A DNA stretch of 64,000 nucleotides from a bacterium (GCA_030431455.1 JAUIJE010000009.1:62001-126000); one strand, 5' to 3'. Counted from the stretch's first letter, positions 33,826-42,829 are shown. The notes: generated by a model from the sequence alone, not told the origin. Numbers and translations: made by a program.

Positions 33826-35325
33826 ATGCGTTTGGTTTGGACGGTTGTGTTGGTGCTGGCGGCAGGCTGTACGGGTTCGGTGATGTCGGACCCGGAATGT
33901 ACGGTGGCCGCGGATTGCCCCCAGGACGAAGCCTGCGTGGCCAACGAATGTGTGCCCCTCGCGGCGGAGGACGCCGGGACCCTGCCGATCGTGGGGGATG
34001 GGGATGGGGATGGCGATGGCGATGGCGATGGAGATGGGGATGGGGACGGCGATGGCGATGGGGACGGCGATGGAGACGGGGATGGGGATGGGGACGGAGA
34101 TGGCGACGGAGATGGAGATGGAGATGGAGACGGTGACGGCGATGGAGACGGGGATGGAGACGGCGACGGGGATGGCGATGGCGATGGCGACGGGGACGGC
34201 GACCTCTGTGATCCGACCGAGTGCAACGACGGGGTGTTCTGCAACGGGGTAGAGACCTGCGGCCCCGATGGCTCGTGCCAGCCTGGGGTCTACCCGTGCA
34301 CCGGCAACACCGCGGTCTGCGACGAGAACATCAACGCCTGCGTCGGGTGCACCGGCCCGCAGGATTGCCTCGCCAACGAAGCCTGCGTGAACAACGTCTG
34401 CACCTGCCAGCCCGACTGCGCGGGCCGCGAATGCGGCGACGACGGGTGCGGGGGCACCTGCGCCCCGGGCTGTTTTGGGTTCGATTCCTGTGACGACGCG
34501 ACCGGGCAGTGTTCGTGTACGCCCGATTGCGTGGGGCGGGAGTGCGGCGACGACGGGTGCGGGGGCACCTGCGATCCGGGCTGTGTGGGACCGGACACCT
34601 GCAGCCCGTCCGGCCAATGTGGTTGTGTCCCTGACTGTGACACCGAAGAGTGCGGGGACGACGGGTGCGGGGGCTCATGCGGAACCTGCGGCAACGACGA
34701 GGCCTGCAACGGGCTGCAACAATGCGCGTACGTGGGGCCGATCTGCAACGTGCTGAACGACGGGGTCCCGGTCTTCGTCGAGGACAACTACGGCGCGGTC
34801 CTGGGCACCGGGGACGCGCGCTACATCTGGGACAACCGGCCCGAGCGCTACCTCGACGACTACGTGGTCGAAGCGGTGCGGGAGATGACGATGACGTACA
34901 CCCTCGAGAGCACCGACTTTGATGCGTATTTGTACGTCTACGAAACCGAAGGCAGCTGTACACTTCTGGAGTTCGACGACGACGGGGGCACGGGCACCAA
35001 CGCCCAGGTCACGGTGGACATCACCAACAGCAACGAGCACCGGGTGGTGGTCACGACCTATCCCGGCAACACCACCGGCGACTACACCATCCTGTCCACC
35101 GACGCGCAGCTCTGTGGGGCCCCCATCAGCCAGGCGGTGTTCGACGTGTGCGGCGCCCGGTACGCGTCCCGGGTGGACAACGGGGTATCCCAGCCCTGCG
35201 GCACCAACCCGTGCACCGGGGTGGACACCAACTTCTGCTGCATCACCGAGCAGTGCCGGATGGATTTCGGGGTCACCGAGGTGACCTTGTTCCCGGATGC
35301 GTCGGGCACGTGCACCGGTCCCTGA
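33826..35325 (+). CDS. Cys-rich lipoprotein with Asp-Gly tract
   Basis: 499-residue predicted surface lipoprotein. Signal VVLVLAAGC; Cys-rich module (CTVAADCPQDEACVANECVP) like that of the gene at 30753; Gly-Asp tract of about 69 residues. A Cys-rich region follows with three near-repeats of the form CxPDCxxxECGDDGCGGxC (CQPDCAGRECGDDGCGGTC and so on). The C-terminal part has a pre-peptidase C-terminal-like beta-sandwich (STDFDAYLYVYETEGSCTLL, then EHRVVVTTYPGNTTGDYTIL). Such proteins are usually exported and disulfide-bonded. No catalytic residues were recognised. ATG 33826 follows a TAGGCT box by 6 bases, so the mRNA may be leaderless. Confidence 0.85.
   Translation: MRLVWTVVLVLAAGCTGSVMSDPECTVAADCPQDEACVANECVPLAAEDAGTLPIVGDGDGDGDGDGDGDGDGDGDGDGDGDGDGDGDGDGDGDGDGDGDGDGDGDGDGDGDGDGDGDGDGDGDGDLCDPTECNDGVFCNGVETCGPDGSCQPGVYPCTGNTAVCDENINACVGCTGPQDCLANEACVNNVCTCQPDCAGRECGDDGCGGTCAPGCFGFDSCDDATGQCSCTPDCVGRECGDDGCGGTCDPGCVGPDTCSPSGQCGCVPDCDTEECGDDGCGGSCGTCGNDEACNGLQQCAYVGPICNVLNDGVPVFVEDNYGAVLGTGDARYIWDNRPERYLDDYVVEAVREMTMTYTLESTDFDAYLYVYETEGSCTLLEFDDDGGTGTNAQVTVDITNSNEHRVVVTTYPGNTTGDYTILSTDAQLCGAPISQAVFDVCGARYASRVDNGVSQPCGTNPCTGVDTNFCCITEQCRMDFGVTEVTLFPDASGTCTGP
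33994..34200 (+). repeat. Coding hexanucleotide minisatellite (Asp-Gly tract)
   Basis: About 207 bases of degenerate GAYGGN hexamers encode some thirty-four Asp-Gly pairs. It is in inverted orientation to the tract at 31959-32141, with asnS between the two. Length variation by multiples of six bases would leave the frame intact. Confidence 0.9.
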
Positions 35326-35411
35326 CCGGTCGTCCCCGTCGACGAGCGATTGACGCCCTGGGTCTGACGGCCCATGCTCCGCGCGATCTCTAGACGAGGA
35401 CCAACGATCGC

Positions 35412-36047
35412 GTGAGCGAAACCGCCATCGGCAGACCGGGCCAGATCGAAGTCATCTGCGGTCCGATGTTCTCGGGCAAGACCGAAGAGTTGATCCGCCG
35501 GGTCAAGCGCGCCCAGATCGCGCGCCGGGTGGTGTGGGTGTTCAAGCCCGCGATCGACGACCGGTACGACGCGATCCAGATCGTGAGCCACTCGGCCCAG
35601 CGGCTGGAGTCGATTCCGGTCAAGACCACCGCCGACATCGAGGCGCACTTCGAGACGGTGCGCCCGCGGCCCGAGGTGGTGGGCATCGATGAAGCCCAGT
35701 TCTTCGACGAGCGGCTGGTCGACGTCGTCGAGCGCATGGCCGAAGCGGGCATTCGGGTGGTGGTGGCGGGGCTCGACCTGGACTACCTGGGCCAGCCCTT
35801 CGGGCACATGCCGGCCCTGTTGTCGGTGGCCGAGCTGGTGACCAAACAATCCGCGGTGTGCATGAGCTGCGGGGCCCCGGCCTCGCGCAGCCAGCGGGTG
35901 CACCCCCGGGCGTTTGCGCTGTTCAAAGACAAGGACCGGCCCGCCGACGAGCAGGTGCTGGTGGGGGCGGGCGATCACTACGAGGCCCGGTGTCGACGAT
36001 GTTTTGTGCGGGCGGTGGACACGCCCACGACGTTCACGGTTTCGTAG
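35412..36047 (+). CDS. tdk: Thymidine kinase (type II)
   Basis: 211-residue type II thymidine kinase for salvage of thymidine to dTMP. The P-loop is in IEVICGPMFSGKTEELIRR. The Walker-B-like lid is VVGIDEAQFFDERLVDVV, followed by VVVAGLDLDYLGQPFGHM. A four-Cys zinc site is formed by CMSCGAP and CRRCF. The start is GTG 35412, which places the P-loop at about residue 17. It begins a salvage cluster with upp and hpt on the same strand, with gaps of 31 and 13 bases, so one transcript is likely. Confidence 0.95.
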   Translation: MSETAIGRPGQIEVICGPMFSGKTEELIRRVKRAQIARRVVWVFKPAIDDRYDAIQIVSHSAQRLESIPVKTTADIEAHFETVRPRPEVVGIDEAQFFDERLVDVVERMAEAGIRVVVAGLDLDYLGQPFGHMPALLSVAELVTKQSAVCMSCGAPASRSQRVHPRAFALFKDKDRPADEQVLVGAGDHYEARCRRCFVRAVDTPTTFTVS

Positions 36048-36078
36048 GCGCGACGAACGCGCCGGGTGGGAAGGTGTC

Positions 36079-36903
36079 ATGACCGACTGGGTTGATTCTG
36101 CCTATGCACAAATGCCGCGCATCAGCGGCGAGCTCGAGCACGCCTACGGCGACAACGTGCACATTCTCGCGGATACATTCTTGCTCACCCACCTTGGGTT
36201 TTTGTGTGCCAAGGGCACCGGCCAACCCGCGATCAACCACGTGGTGCGCGACCTGTACCGGTACCTGATCAAGGCGGTGCTCAATGGGGAGTTCCCCCGG
36301 CGGGTCGCGACCATCACCACGCGCATGATCGACCACGCGCCCCAGGGGCAGTGGGTGGGGCAAGTCCTCGACGAGCAGCAGCGGGCGATCACGGTGAACA
36401 TCCTGCGCGCGGGCACCCTCCCGAGCCAGGTCTGTTACGACTTTCTGAACAAGACGCTGACCCCGTCGCTGGTCCGCCAAGACCACGTGGTCATGGCCCG
36501 GCTCACCAACGAGGCAGGGGAGGTCACGGGGGCACACTTCGGGGACAGCAAGATCGGCGGTGACATCCAGGACGCGATCGTGCTCTTTCCCGACCCGATG
36601 GGCGCGACCGGGGGCTCGCTGTCGTCGGCGATCAGCTACTACAAGGACCAGGTCGAGGGCACACCCAAGAAGTTCGTGTGCGTCAACCTCATCGTCACCC
36701 CCGAGTACATCAAGCGGCTGCACGACGACCACCCCGACGCGGTGGTGTACGCGGTGCGCCTCGATCGGGGCGGCTCTCCCGCCGATGTGCTCGCGGAAAA
36801 GCCCGGGGTGCGCTGGGACGAGGAGCGCGGACTCACCGACAAGCAATACATCATCCCCGGCGGCGGCGGGTTTGGTGAAATCATGAACAACGCGTACTGT
36901 TGA
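36079..36903 (+). CDS. upp: Uracil phosphoribosyltransferase (long form)
   Basis: 274-residue type I phosphoribosyltransferase that makes UMP from uracil and PRPP. Recognisable are NILRAGTLPSQ, the PRPP loop LFPDPMGATGGSLSSAI (Upp usually DPMLATGGS) and the uracil-binding end YIIPGGGGFGE. It is about 65 residues longer than the E. coli enzyme, mainly at the N-terminus, and one loop residue differs (Gly for Leu). Position between tdk and hpt supports a nucleobase salvage role. ATG 36079 lies a few bases after GGGAAGG. An alternative base preference cannot be excluded. Confidence 0.86.
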   Translation: MTDWVDSAYAQMPRISGELEHAYGDNVHILADTFLLTHLGFLCAKGTGQPAINHVVRDLYRYLIKAVLNGEFPRRVATITTRMIDHAPQGQWVGQVLDEQQRAITVNILRAGTLPSQVCYDFLNKTLTPSLVRQDHVVMARLTNEAGEVTGAHFGDSKIGGDIQDAIVLFPDPMGATGGSLSSAISYYKDQVEGTPKKFVCVNLIVTPEYIKRLHDDHPDAVVYAVRLDRGGSPADVLAEKPGVRWDEERGLTDKQYIIPGGGGFGEIMNNAYC

Positions 36904-36916
36904 GCAGGAGCCCCCG

Positions 36917-37474
36917 ATGGCGTCAGAGAGCTTTTTTACGGACGACAACATCGAAGTGATGTTCGATGCAGAGACGTTGCAGGCCCGCATCGTCGAGCTG
37001 GGGGCGGCCATCGCCCGGGACTACCAGGACGACGCTGACGACCTGGTGCTGATCGGCATCCTCAAGGGTTGTTTTGTGTTCTTGGCCGACCTGGTGCGGG
37101 CGGTGGACCTGCCGTTGGCGGTGGATTTCATCGGGCTGTCTTCATACGGGGACTCCACCGAGTCGTCGGGGGTGGTGCGCTTGACCACCGACGTGTCCAA
37201 GTCCATCGAGGGTCGACACGTGCTGGTGGTCGAGGACATCGTCGACACCGGCCTGACCATGAATTACCTGCTGGAGAATCTCCGCACCCGCGGGCCCAAG
37301 AGCGTCAAGCTCTGTTCGCTGTTGGAAAAGCCAGACAAGAACACCTCCGGCATCAAGATCGACTACCTGGGCTTTTCCATCCCCGACAAGTTCGTCATCG
37401 GGTACGGGCTGGACTATGCAGAGCGGTACCGCAACCTGCCGTACGTCGGCGTGCTGAAGTCCACCGATGGGTAG
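36917..37474 (+). CDS. hpt: Hypoxanthine phosphoribosyltransferase
   Basis: 185-residue type I phosphoribosyltransferase converting hypoxanthine (and usually guanine) to nucleotides. Family motifs are LVLIGILKGCFVFLADLVRA, the flexible loop start DFIGLSSYGDSTESSG, the PRPP motif VLVVEDIVDTGLTMNYLL, and the base-binding C-terminal FVIGYGLDYAERYRNLPYVG. Length is normal. AGGAG precedes ATG 36917. The 3' end overlaps the next gene by 8 bases, so the GAF-GGDEF protein is likely co-translated with the salvage enzymes. Confidence 0.95.
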   Translation: MASESFFTDDNIEVMFDAETLQARIVELGAAIARDYQDDADDLVLIGILKGCFVFLADLVRAVDLPLAVDFIGLSSYGDSTESSGVVRLTTDVSKSIEGRHVLVVEDIVDTGLTMNYLLENLRTRGPKSVKLCSLLEKPDKNTSGIKIDYLGFSIPDKFVIGYGLDYAERYRNLPYVGVLKSTDG

Positions 37475-38618
37475 GAACGCGCAAAAGCGGCGGGCCCGCA
37501 AGCTGCGGCAGCGGCCGGGGGACGGCGGTGCGGAGGACGGCACCGGCCGGACGCCGTCCATCGACGACGTCGAGGACGAACAGGCGGTGCGCTGGCTGGA
37601 GAAGACCATCTTCCGGTCGCGGGCGGAGTTGCCCCTCCCCGAGCGGCACGACTTTTTCGGGGCCATCCTGCGCGCGAGCTTTGCCTTGATGGTCGATGAG
37701 GACCTCGACGCGGTGGCCGCGGAAGTGGGCCGGATGATGCGCGCGGACCGGGTGGTGGTGTGCTGGGGCGATGACCTCGCGGTGCGGGGACGGTTCCGGG
37801 CCGCGGCCCGCGACTCGGCCGTGCCCCTCGAGACCATGCTCACCGACGTGGCCCGGCGGCGCATCATCGAAGACGGGGAGGCGGTCATCATCGAGGACGT
37901 GCCCCGGGACGACTCGTTGCAAGCCCCGGTGGGGGCCCGGCAAGAGTTCGGCGCGTTGATCGCGGTGCCGCTGCACGATGGCCCCGCGCGGCGGGGCATT
38001 CTCTGCGCGGCCCGGCGGGAGGTGTGCTCCTTTCACGCCGACGATGGCGCGCTGCTCGTCGAGCTGGCCACGGTGCTGAGCCGCGACTGGCGTCGCTCGC
38101 GCTTGCTCAAAGAAGCGCTCACCTGTGACGTCACCGGGCTGCTGTCCCGTCCGGGGGCGCTGTTCCTGCTCGAGCGCGACCTCGAGCGGGCCGACCGCGA
38201 ACAACGATACTGCGCGGTGGCGATGCTGGACGTAGACGGCCTGAGCGGTCTCAACCAGGAGCTCGGCCGCGACAAGACCGACGTGGTGTTGCGCCAACTC
38301 GCCGACGCGCTGACCGAACAGAGCCGCGGGAGCGAGTGGATCGCCCACCTCGGGGGCGGGACCTTCTGCACCGTGCTCGGGGGCGCGGACAAGGTGGACG
38401 TCGAGGGGGCTTTGCACCGGCTGGCCCAGACCGCGCAAGAGGTCGCGGCGCAGACCGGGGTCACGCTGTCGTTGTCCGCGGGCGCGGCGGTGCGGGGCCA
38501 ACAGGAGTCGGCCGCGGACTCCCTGCGCGCGTCGATCCGCGCCCTGCTCCGGGCCAAAGCGGAAAGCGGCGGCCACCTCGTGATCGCCGAAGCGGGCGGA
38601 TCGGAGCCCGGCCAGTGA
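37467..38618 (+). CDS. GAF plus degenerate GGDEF protein
   Basis: 383 residues. A basic N-terminus (MGRNAQKRRARKLRQRPGDG) precedes a GAF-like sensor (about 65-215; DEDLDAVAAEVGRMMRADRV). A GGDEF-family domain follows (about 225-375) with LTCDVTGLLSRPGALFLLER and AVAMLDVDGLSGLNQELG. The signature loop reads HLGGGTFCTVL instead of RxGGDEF, lacking the Asp-Glu needed for catalysis. Diguanylate cyclase activity is therefore unlikely; binding of GTP, c-di-GMP or a protein partner is possible. No inhibitory RxxD is obvious. Its start overlaps hpt by 8 bases. A role sensing nucleotide status is an inference from context only. Confidence 0.8.
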   Translation: MGRNAQKRRARKLRQRPGDGGAEDGTGRTPSIDDVEDEQAVRWLEKTIFRSRAELPLPERHDFFGAILRASFALMVDEDLDAVAAEVGRMMRADRVVVCWGDDLAVRGRFRAAARDSAVPLETMLTDVARRRIIEDGEAVIIEDVPRDDSLQAPVGARQEFGALIAVPLHDGPARRGILCAARREVCSFHADDGALLVELATVLSRDWRRSRLLKEALTCDVTGLLSRPGALFLLERDLERADREQRYCAVAMLDVDGLSGLNQELGRDKTDVVLRQLADALTEQSRGSEWIAHLGGGTFCTVLGGADKVDVEGALHRLAQTAQEVAAQTGVTLSLSAGAAVRGQQESAADSLRASIRALLRAKAESGGHLVIAEAGGSEPGQ

Positions 38619-38671
38619 TGTGATCTCGGGGACCAAAGGCTGTTAGGCTCTGGCCTCTCGGAGGATCTCCC

Positions 38672-41600
38672 ATGACGGAGCCCCTGCCCGCCAGCACGGA
38701 CTTGTTGCAGCAGCTGCCCCGGTTCTTGTTCCTCGAGGAGACCCTCGAGGGGAGACGGGTGTTGGAAGTCGGCGCGACCTCGTTCGCGCTGGCCGAGGTC
38801 TTGATCGCCCTCGGGGCCAAACGCGTGGTGTGCGCGGTGGACGACGACCACGTCGAGACCCTGCGGGAGGCCGGCGCCCCCCGGGGCGTCGACGTGCGGC
38901 GCGTGCGCGACGGGGTCTTGCCCGGCGACGACGGCGCGTTCGATCTGGTGATCGACTTTACGCTCCCGCAGGCGCTCGCCGGACCCGACGCCGAGCGGGA
39001 CGCGGAGATCGCGCGGCTGTTGAGCGAAGACGGCTTCGCCTTGACCGCGGTCGCCGGCGACCCGGCCACCGCCCAATCGCCGGTGTTGCCCGTGCCCGAT
39101 GCCGGTCGCGGCCTCGGCTACCGTGACCTGGCCGAGCGGCTGCACGACATGTTCGACGTCGTGGAGGTCTATTTCCAGAGCCTGCTCGTCGGCTACCTGT
39201 TCGGCTCGTTCGACGCCGACCCCGGGGACGATGGCGTCGCCCCCCACACCGGGCTGATGGGAGACGAGGCCGAGCCCGCGTCGTACTACCTGTTCGCGTT
39301 TGGCAACGCGGTCCCCGTCATCGACGACGTGAGCCTGGTCCAGGTGCCGGTGGGCTCGCTCCCCGCGCCGGTGCGGGTGGCCGCGCCCGCCGCCGCCCCG
39401 GTTCCGTCGACGTCGCCGGCCGAGCTCGACGCCTTGCGGGAGGCGTTGTCCGAGCGTGACGAGGTCATCGCCTCGTTGGCCGAGCGGGTGCCGGTGCTGC
39501 GCGACAACATCCAGCGGTTGTTCTCGGCGCTGGCCGAGGAGCAGCGCACCGAAGAGGTGTTGCGCATCCAGCTCGACGAGCTGGTGCGCGCGGGGGCGGC
39601 CAAGGACGCCCAGGTCGCGGCGTTGGCCGATCAGGTGGCGGAGCTGTCCGTCCACCAGCACGAACAAGGCGCGCACGACGACGAGCGGTTGATGCAGCTC
39701 GAGCGTGCGTTGCACCAAAGCGACCAACGCGTCGCCGAGCTCGAGCACGCCTTGGGGCGGGCGCAGCAGAAGCTCGACCAGGCCGAGCAGGGACAACACG
39801 AGGCCGAACGGGTCGCGACCGCGTTGCAGGAGGCGCTGCGGGGCAAGGACGAGTCGGAGCGCTCGCTCAACGCCGAGCTGTCCCGGCTGCAAGCCGAAGG
39901 CCTGAGCCCCGAGGAGACCGAAGCGATCCAAGAGGAGTTCTCGGCGCTGCGCCAGGCCTCGGCCCAACAGATCGAGTCGCTGCGCATGCGGCTTGAAGAC
40001 GTGGTCAAATCCTCGGCGCAAAAAATCGAGGGCCTGCAGTTCGAGATCAATGGGTTGCAGGTCGCGCTCAGCGACGCGCGCGACGAAGGCGCGTTCCTCT
40101 ACAAAAAGCAGCAAGCGCTCAAAGAGAGCGCCCGCACGCTCGAAGCCGAGCGCGACAAGATGGAAAGCGAGCGCAACCGGCTCGCCGACGGGGTCAACCG
40201 CTTGATGCGGGACCGCGCCCAAGAACGGGACCGCGTCGCGGCCCTGGAGCAACAGCTCGCGCAGGTCCGCGCCAGCGCGGCCGACGCCCCCGGCCCCGAC
40301 GAGCTCGCCGCCCGGGAGCAGGCCCTGGCCGAGGTGCGGCAACAGCTCGAGGTCGAGACCCAAAAAAGTGTTCGTGCCCAAGAGGCCCTGGCCGAGGTCG
40401 CGGCCCAACGGGACGCGATGCAAAAGACCGTGCTCGCCCGCGATCGCGAGATCGTGGAGCTGGCCGAGGACCTCGAGACCGCCCGGCACGCGCACGAAGC
40501 CCGCGACGACGAGATCGAAGCGCTGCGCAAAGACATTGCCCAGCGGGACGAACAGCTCGCGGAGTTGGGCCAACACCTCACCTACGAACAGCAGACCCGG
40601 GGCAAGCTCGAGCAGGCGGTGCGCGAGGCCAACCACGCGCGCGACCAAGCGGTGCAGAGCGCGATGTCGACCAAGGCCGCGCTGGAGCAGGTCGAGCTCG
40701 AGCGCGACGCGGCCCGGCGCGAGCTGGCGGAGATGGCGGCCCAGCTCGACGACCTGTCCCGCGCGGCGGCCGATCGTGAGCAGCTCACCGCCCAGGTCAA
40801 GGACCGGGACGAGCGGTTGTCGACGCTGGCGGCCAAGGTCACGAGCCTGACCGAGGCGGTCGAGCAGTCCGAGCGCGCGCTGGTCGCCCAGGGCGCGGCC
40901 GCGGACGAGCAGGTGTCGTCGCTGACCGCGCGGTTGGAGATCGCCGAGACCGAGCGCAGCGCCGCGCTCGAGGCGGGGGGCAAGGCCGCCGAGCAAGTGC
41001 GCACCCTGCAAGAGCGACTGGACGTGGTCACGCGGAAAGCCGCCGCGCTGGCCGACGACCTGGAGAACACCAGCGTCGAGCGCACCTCGCTGTCCGCGCA
41101 GCTGGAGGCGGTGCGCGAGGACCTGACCCAATCCCAACAGGCCCAGCACGACGTCGACGAGGCGGTGCGCAGGGTGCGCCACGAGCGCGACGCGCTTCAG
41201 GCCGAGGTCAACGAACGACGCCGCCGCGCGGACGAGCTGCTCGCGGACATTCGACGGCTGTCTGGCCAGGTCGAACAGGCGGAGAGCGCGCGCCGGGCCC
41301 TGGCCATCGACCTCGAACAGGCCCGCAAGACCCTGCGCATCCTCCGCGAAGACGGCGGCGCGGCCGAAGAAGCCCGCGACGCCCTGATGCGCCAGGTCGA
41401 CGAGCTGTCCGTGGCCCTGCGCGAGGCCCGGGCCAGCGCCGAGGCGAGCGGGAGCGCGTGGGAGCGGGCCCAGGCGGAGGTGGTCGCGGCCGAACAGACC
41501 CGCGACGACGCGTTGCGCCGGGCCTCGTCGGCGGAGACGCACAAAGCCGCGGCCGAGGAGGAAGCGCGCTTTTCCGCCCAGAAGCTGTCGGACGCGACCC

Positions 41601-42829
41601 AGAGCTTTGAAGAGGAGCGCGCGCGCCTGCTCGCCGAGGGCACCCAGCTTGCAGCGACATTGGGCCAAGCCAAGGCCCGGGCGGTGTCCGCCGAGGAGAG
41701 CGCGGCCGCGCTGCGGCGCGAGCTGTCCGCGGCGGAGGAGAAGGAGCGGGCGCTGTCCGAGGCGTTGGCCGAGGCCGAGGGGGCGCTGTCCGCCCAGCGC
41801 CACGAGCTGCTCGCCCGTCTCGAGACCGGCCGGGTCGAGGCCACCCAGCGCGAGGTGGAGCGTGACCTGCTCGCGGCCCAGCTCGAGGAGGCCCAGGGCC
41901 AGCTCATCGCGGAGCGGGCCCGGGGCGAGCTGTTCGGGCAGTTGCTGGAGGACGCGCGGACCGCCGCCGCCGATGCACAGGCATTGGGCGAGCTGCACGC
42001 GGCCCAGCTCGAAGAGGCCCAGTTGTTGCTCTACACCGAGCGGGCCCGGGGCGCCCTCTACGCGGCCCAGCTCGAGGAGGCCCAGGAGCGGCTCGAGTCC
42101 GAGCACACCGAGCGCAACCTGTTCTCGGCGGAGCTGGACGAGGCCCAACGGGCGGGGGCGGACAAGGACGCCAACCTCGTGATGCTCAAGGGCCGTTTGG
42201 TGAAAAAAGCCGAAGAGGACGCCGAGGCCCAGCAAGACCTGTCCTCGCGCATCGACGAGGAGCGCGCGCGGACCGAAGGCTGGGAACGGCGGGCGCTCGA
42301 AGCCGAGGTCGTGCTCGAGCGGGAGCGGGCCGAACACGAGACCCAGACCGACCGCCTGCGCACCGAGCTGGAGCAGGCCGAGTCCGCCCGGCGCGACGCC
42401 GAGCGGGACCGCGCCGACCTCGAGCTGCAGGTCAGCGACAGCGCGGCGCGGGTGAAGGCGTTGGAGTCGGCGTGCCAAGCGCTCAACGTGAAGGTGGCAG
42501 AAGCGAACAAGCGCGTGGAGCAAGAGGGCGCCCAAGCGGTGCGGGAGGAGCTGCGCGCGGCCGAGCAGGCGTTGCTGGCCAAAGAGGGGGAAGTGGCCGC
42601 GCTCAAGCAAGCCCTGGATCGGTTGCGCGACGAGTTGGTCGACGCCAAGAACGTGCTCGCCAAGTCCACCACCACCGTCGAGGGCGGGGCGGTGATGAGC
42701 GCCGAGGACCTGCGCGCCCAGATCGAGGACCTGGAGCGCCAGAAGGCGGCGCTGCTCAAGGACAACACCGAAAAGAACGAGCGCATCAACCGCCTGACCC
42801 AGCGCTTGGTGGCCAACGAAGGTCTCTAG
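38672..42829 (+). CDS. Giant coiled-coil protein with N-terminal pseudo-methyltransferase domain
   Basis: 1385 residues. Residues 1-225 resemble a Rossmann methyltransferase (GRRVLEVGATSFALAEVLI, FDLVIDFTLPQALAG), but motif I lacks the GxGxG loop, so SAM binding is doubtful. From about 250 to the end it is almost unbroken, Glu/Arg/Ala/Gln-rich coiled coil with heptads. There is an internal repeat near residues 1068-1160 (AAQLEEAQ...ERARG) and a final segment (LEDLERQKAALLKDNTEK) ending VANEGL. The plan recalls the myxobacterial motility and polarity proteins AglZ and FrzS, where a pseudo-receiver domain precedes a long coil, but the globular domain differs. TAGGCT at 38644-38649 and GGAGG before ATG 38672 suggest its own promoter. 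Function unknown; a polar or cytoskeletal scaffold is an inference. Confidence 0.82.
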   Translation: MTEPLPASTDLLQQLPRFLFLEETLEGRRVLEVGATSFALAEVLIALGAKRVVCAVDDDHVETLREAGAPRGVDVRRVRDGVLPGDDGAFDLVIDFTLPQALAGPDAERDAEIARLLSEDGFALTAVAGDPATAQSPVLPVPDAGRGLGYRDLAERLHDMFDVVEVYFQSLLVGYLFGSFDADPGDDGVAPHTGLMGDEAEPASYYLFAFGNAVPVIDDVSLVQVPVGSLPAPVRVAAPAAAPVPSTSPAELDALREALSERDEVIASLAERVPVLRDNIQRLFSALAEEQRTEEVLRIQLDELVRAGAAKDAQVAALADQVAELSVHQHEQGAHDDERLMQLERALHQSDQRVAELEHALGRAQQKLDQAEQGQHEAERVATALQEALRGKDESERSLNAELSRLQAEGLSPEETEAIQEEFSALRQASAQQIESLRMRLEDVVKSSAQKIEGLQFEINGLQVALSDARDEGAFLYKKQQALKESARTLEAERDKMESERNRLADGVNRLMRDRAQERDRVAALEQQLAQVRASAADAPGPDELAAREQALAEVRQQLEVETQKSVRAQEALAEVAAQRDAMQKTVLARDREIVELAEDLETARHAHEARDDEIEALRKDIAQRDEQLAELGQHLTYEQQTRGKLEQAVREANHARDQAVQSAMSTKAALEQVELERDAARRELAEMAAQLDDLSRAAADREQLTAQVKDRDERLSTLAAKVTSLTEAVEQSERALVAQGAAADEQVSSLTARLEIAETERSAALEAGGKAAEQVRTLQERLDVVTRKAAALADDLENTSVERTSLSAQLEAVREDLTQSQQAQHDVDEAVRRVRHERDALQAEVNERRRRADELLADIRRLSGQVEQAESARRALAIDLEQARKTLRILREDGGAAEEARDALMRQVDELSVALREARASAEASGSAWERAQAEVVAAEQTRDDALRRASSAETHKAAAEEEARFSAQKLSDATQSFEEERARLLAEGTQLAATLGQAKARAVSAEESAAALRRELSAAEEKERALSEALAEAEGALSAQRHELLARLETGRVEATQREVERDLLAAQLEEAQGQLIAERARGELFGQLLEDARTAAADAQALGELHAAQLEEAQLLLYTERARGALYAAQLEEAQERLESEHTERNLFSAELDEAQRAGADKDANLVMLKGRLVKKAEEDAEAQQDLSSRIDEERARTEGWERRALEAEVVLERERAEHETQTDRLRTELEQAESARRDAERDRADLELQVSDSAARVKALESACQALNVKVAEANKRVEQEGAQAVREELRAAEQALLAKEGEVAALKQALDRLRDELVDAKNVLAKSTTTVEGGAVMSAEDLRAQIEDLERQKAALLKDNTEKNERINRLTQRLVANEGL
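41873..42150 (+). repeat. Internal coding repeat in the coiled coil
   Basis: Four imperfect units of about 21 residues centred on AQLEEAQ, three of them followed by an ER- or TER-containing segment ending RG or RN plus Leu-Tyr/Phe, lie within the giant coiled-coil gene. DNA copies are clearly related (GCGGCCCAGCTCGA then GGCCCAG), so they arose by local duplication. Confidence 0.75.

Noticed and set aside
38033-42610. A 1525-codon open frame on the minus strand opposite the coiled-coil gene
   Set aside because: It is Leu/Gly/Arg-rich without domains and is what a codon-biased coiled coil gives in antisense. The plus-strand frame has heptads, a promoter-like box and a ribosome binding site.
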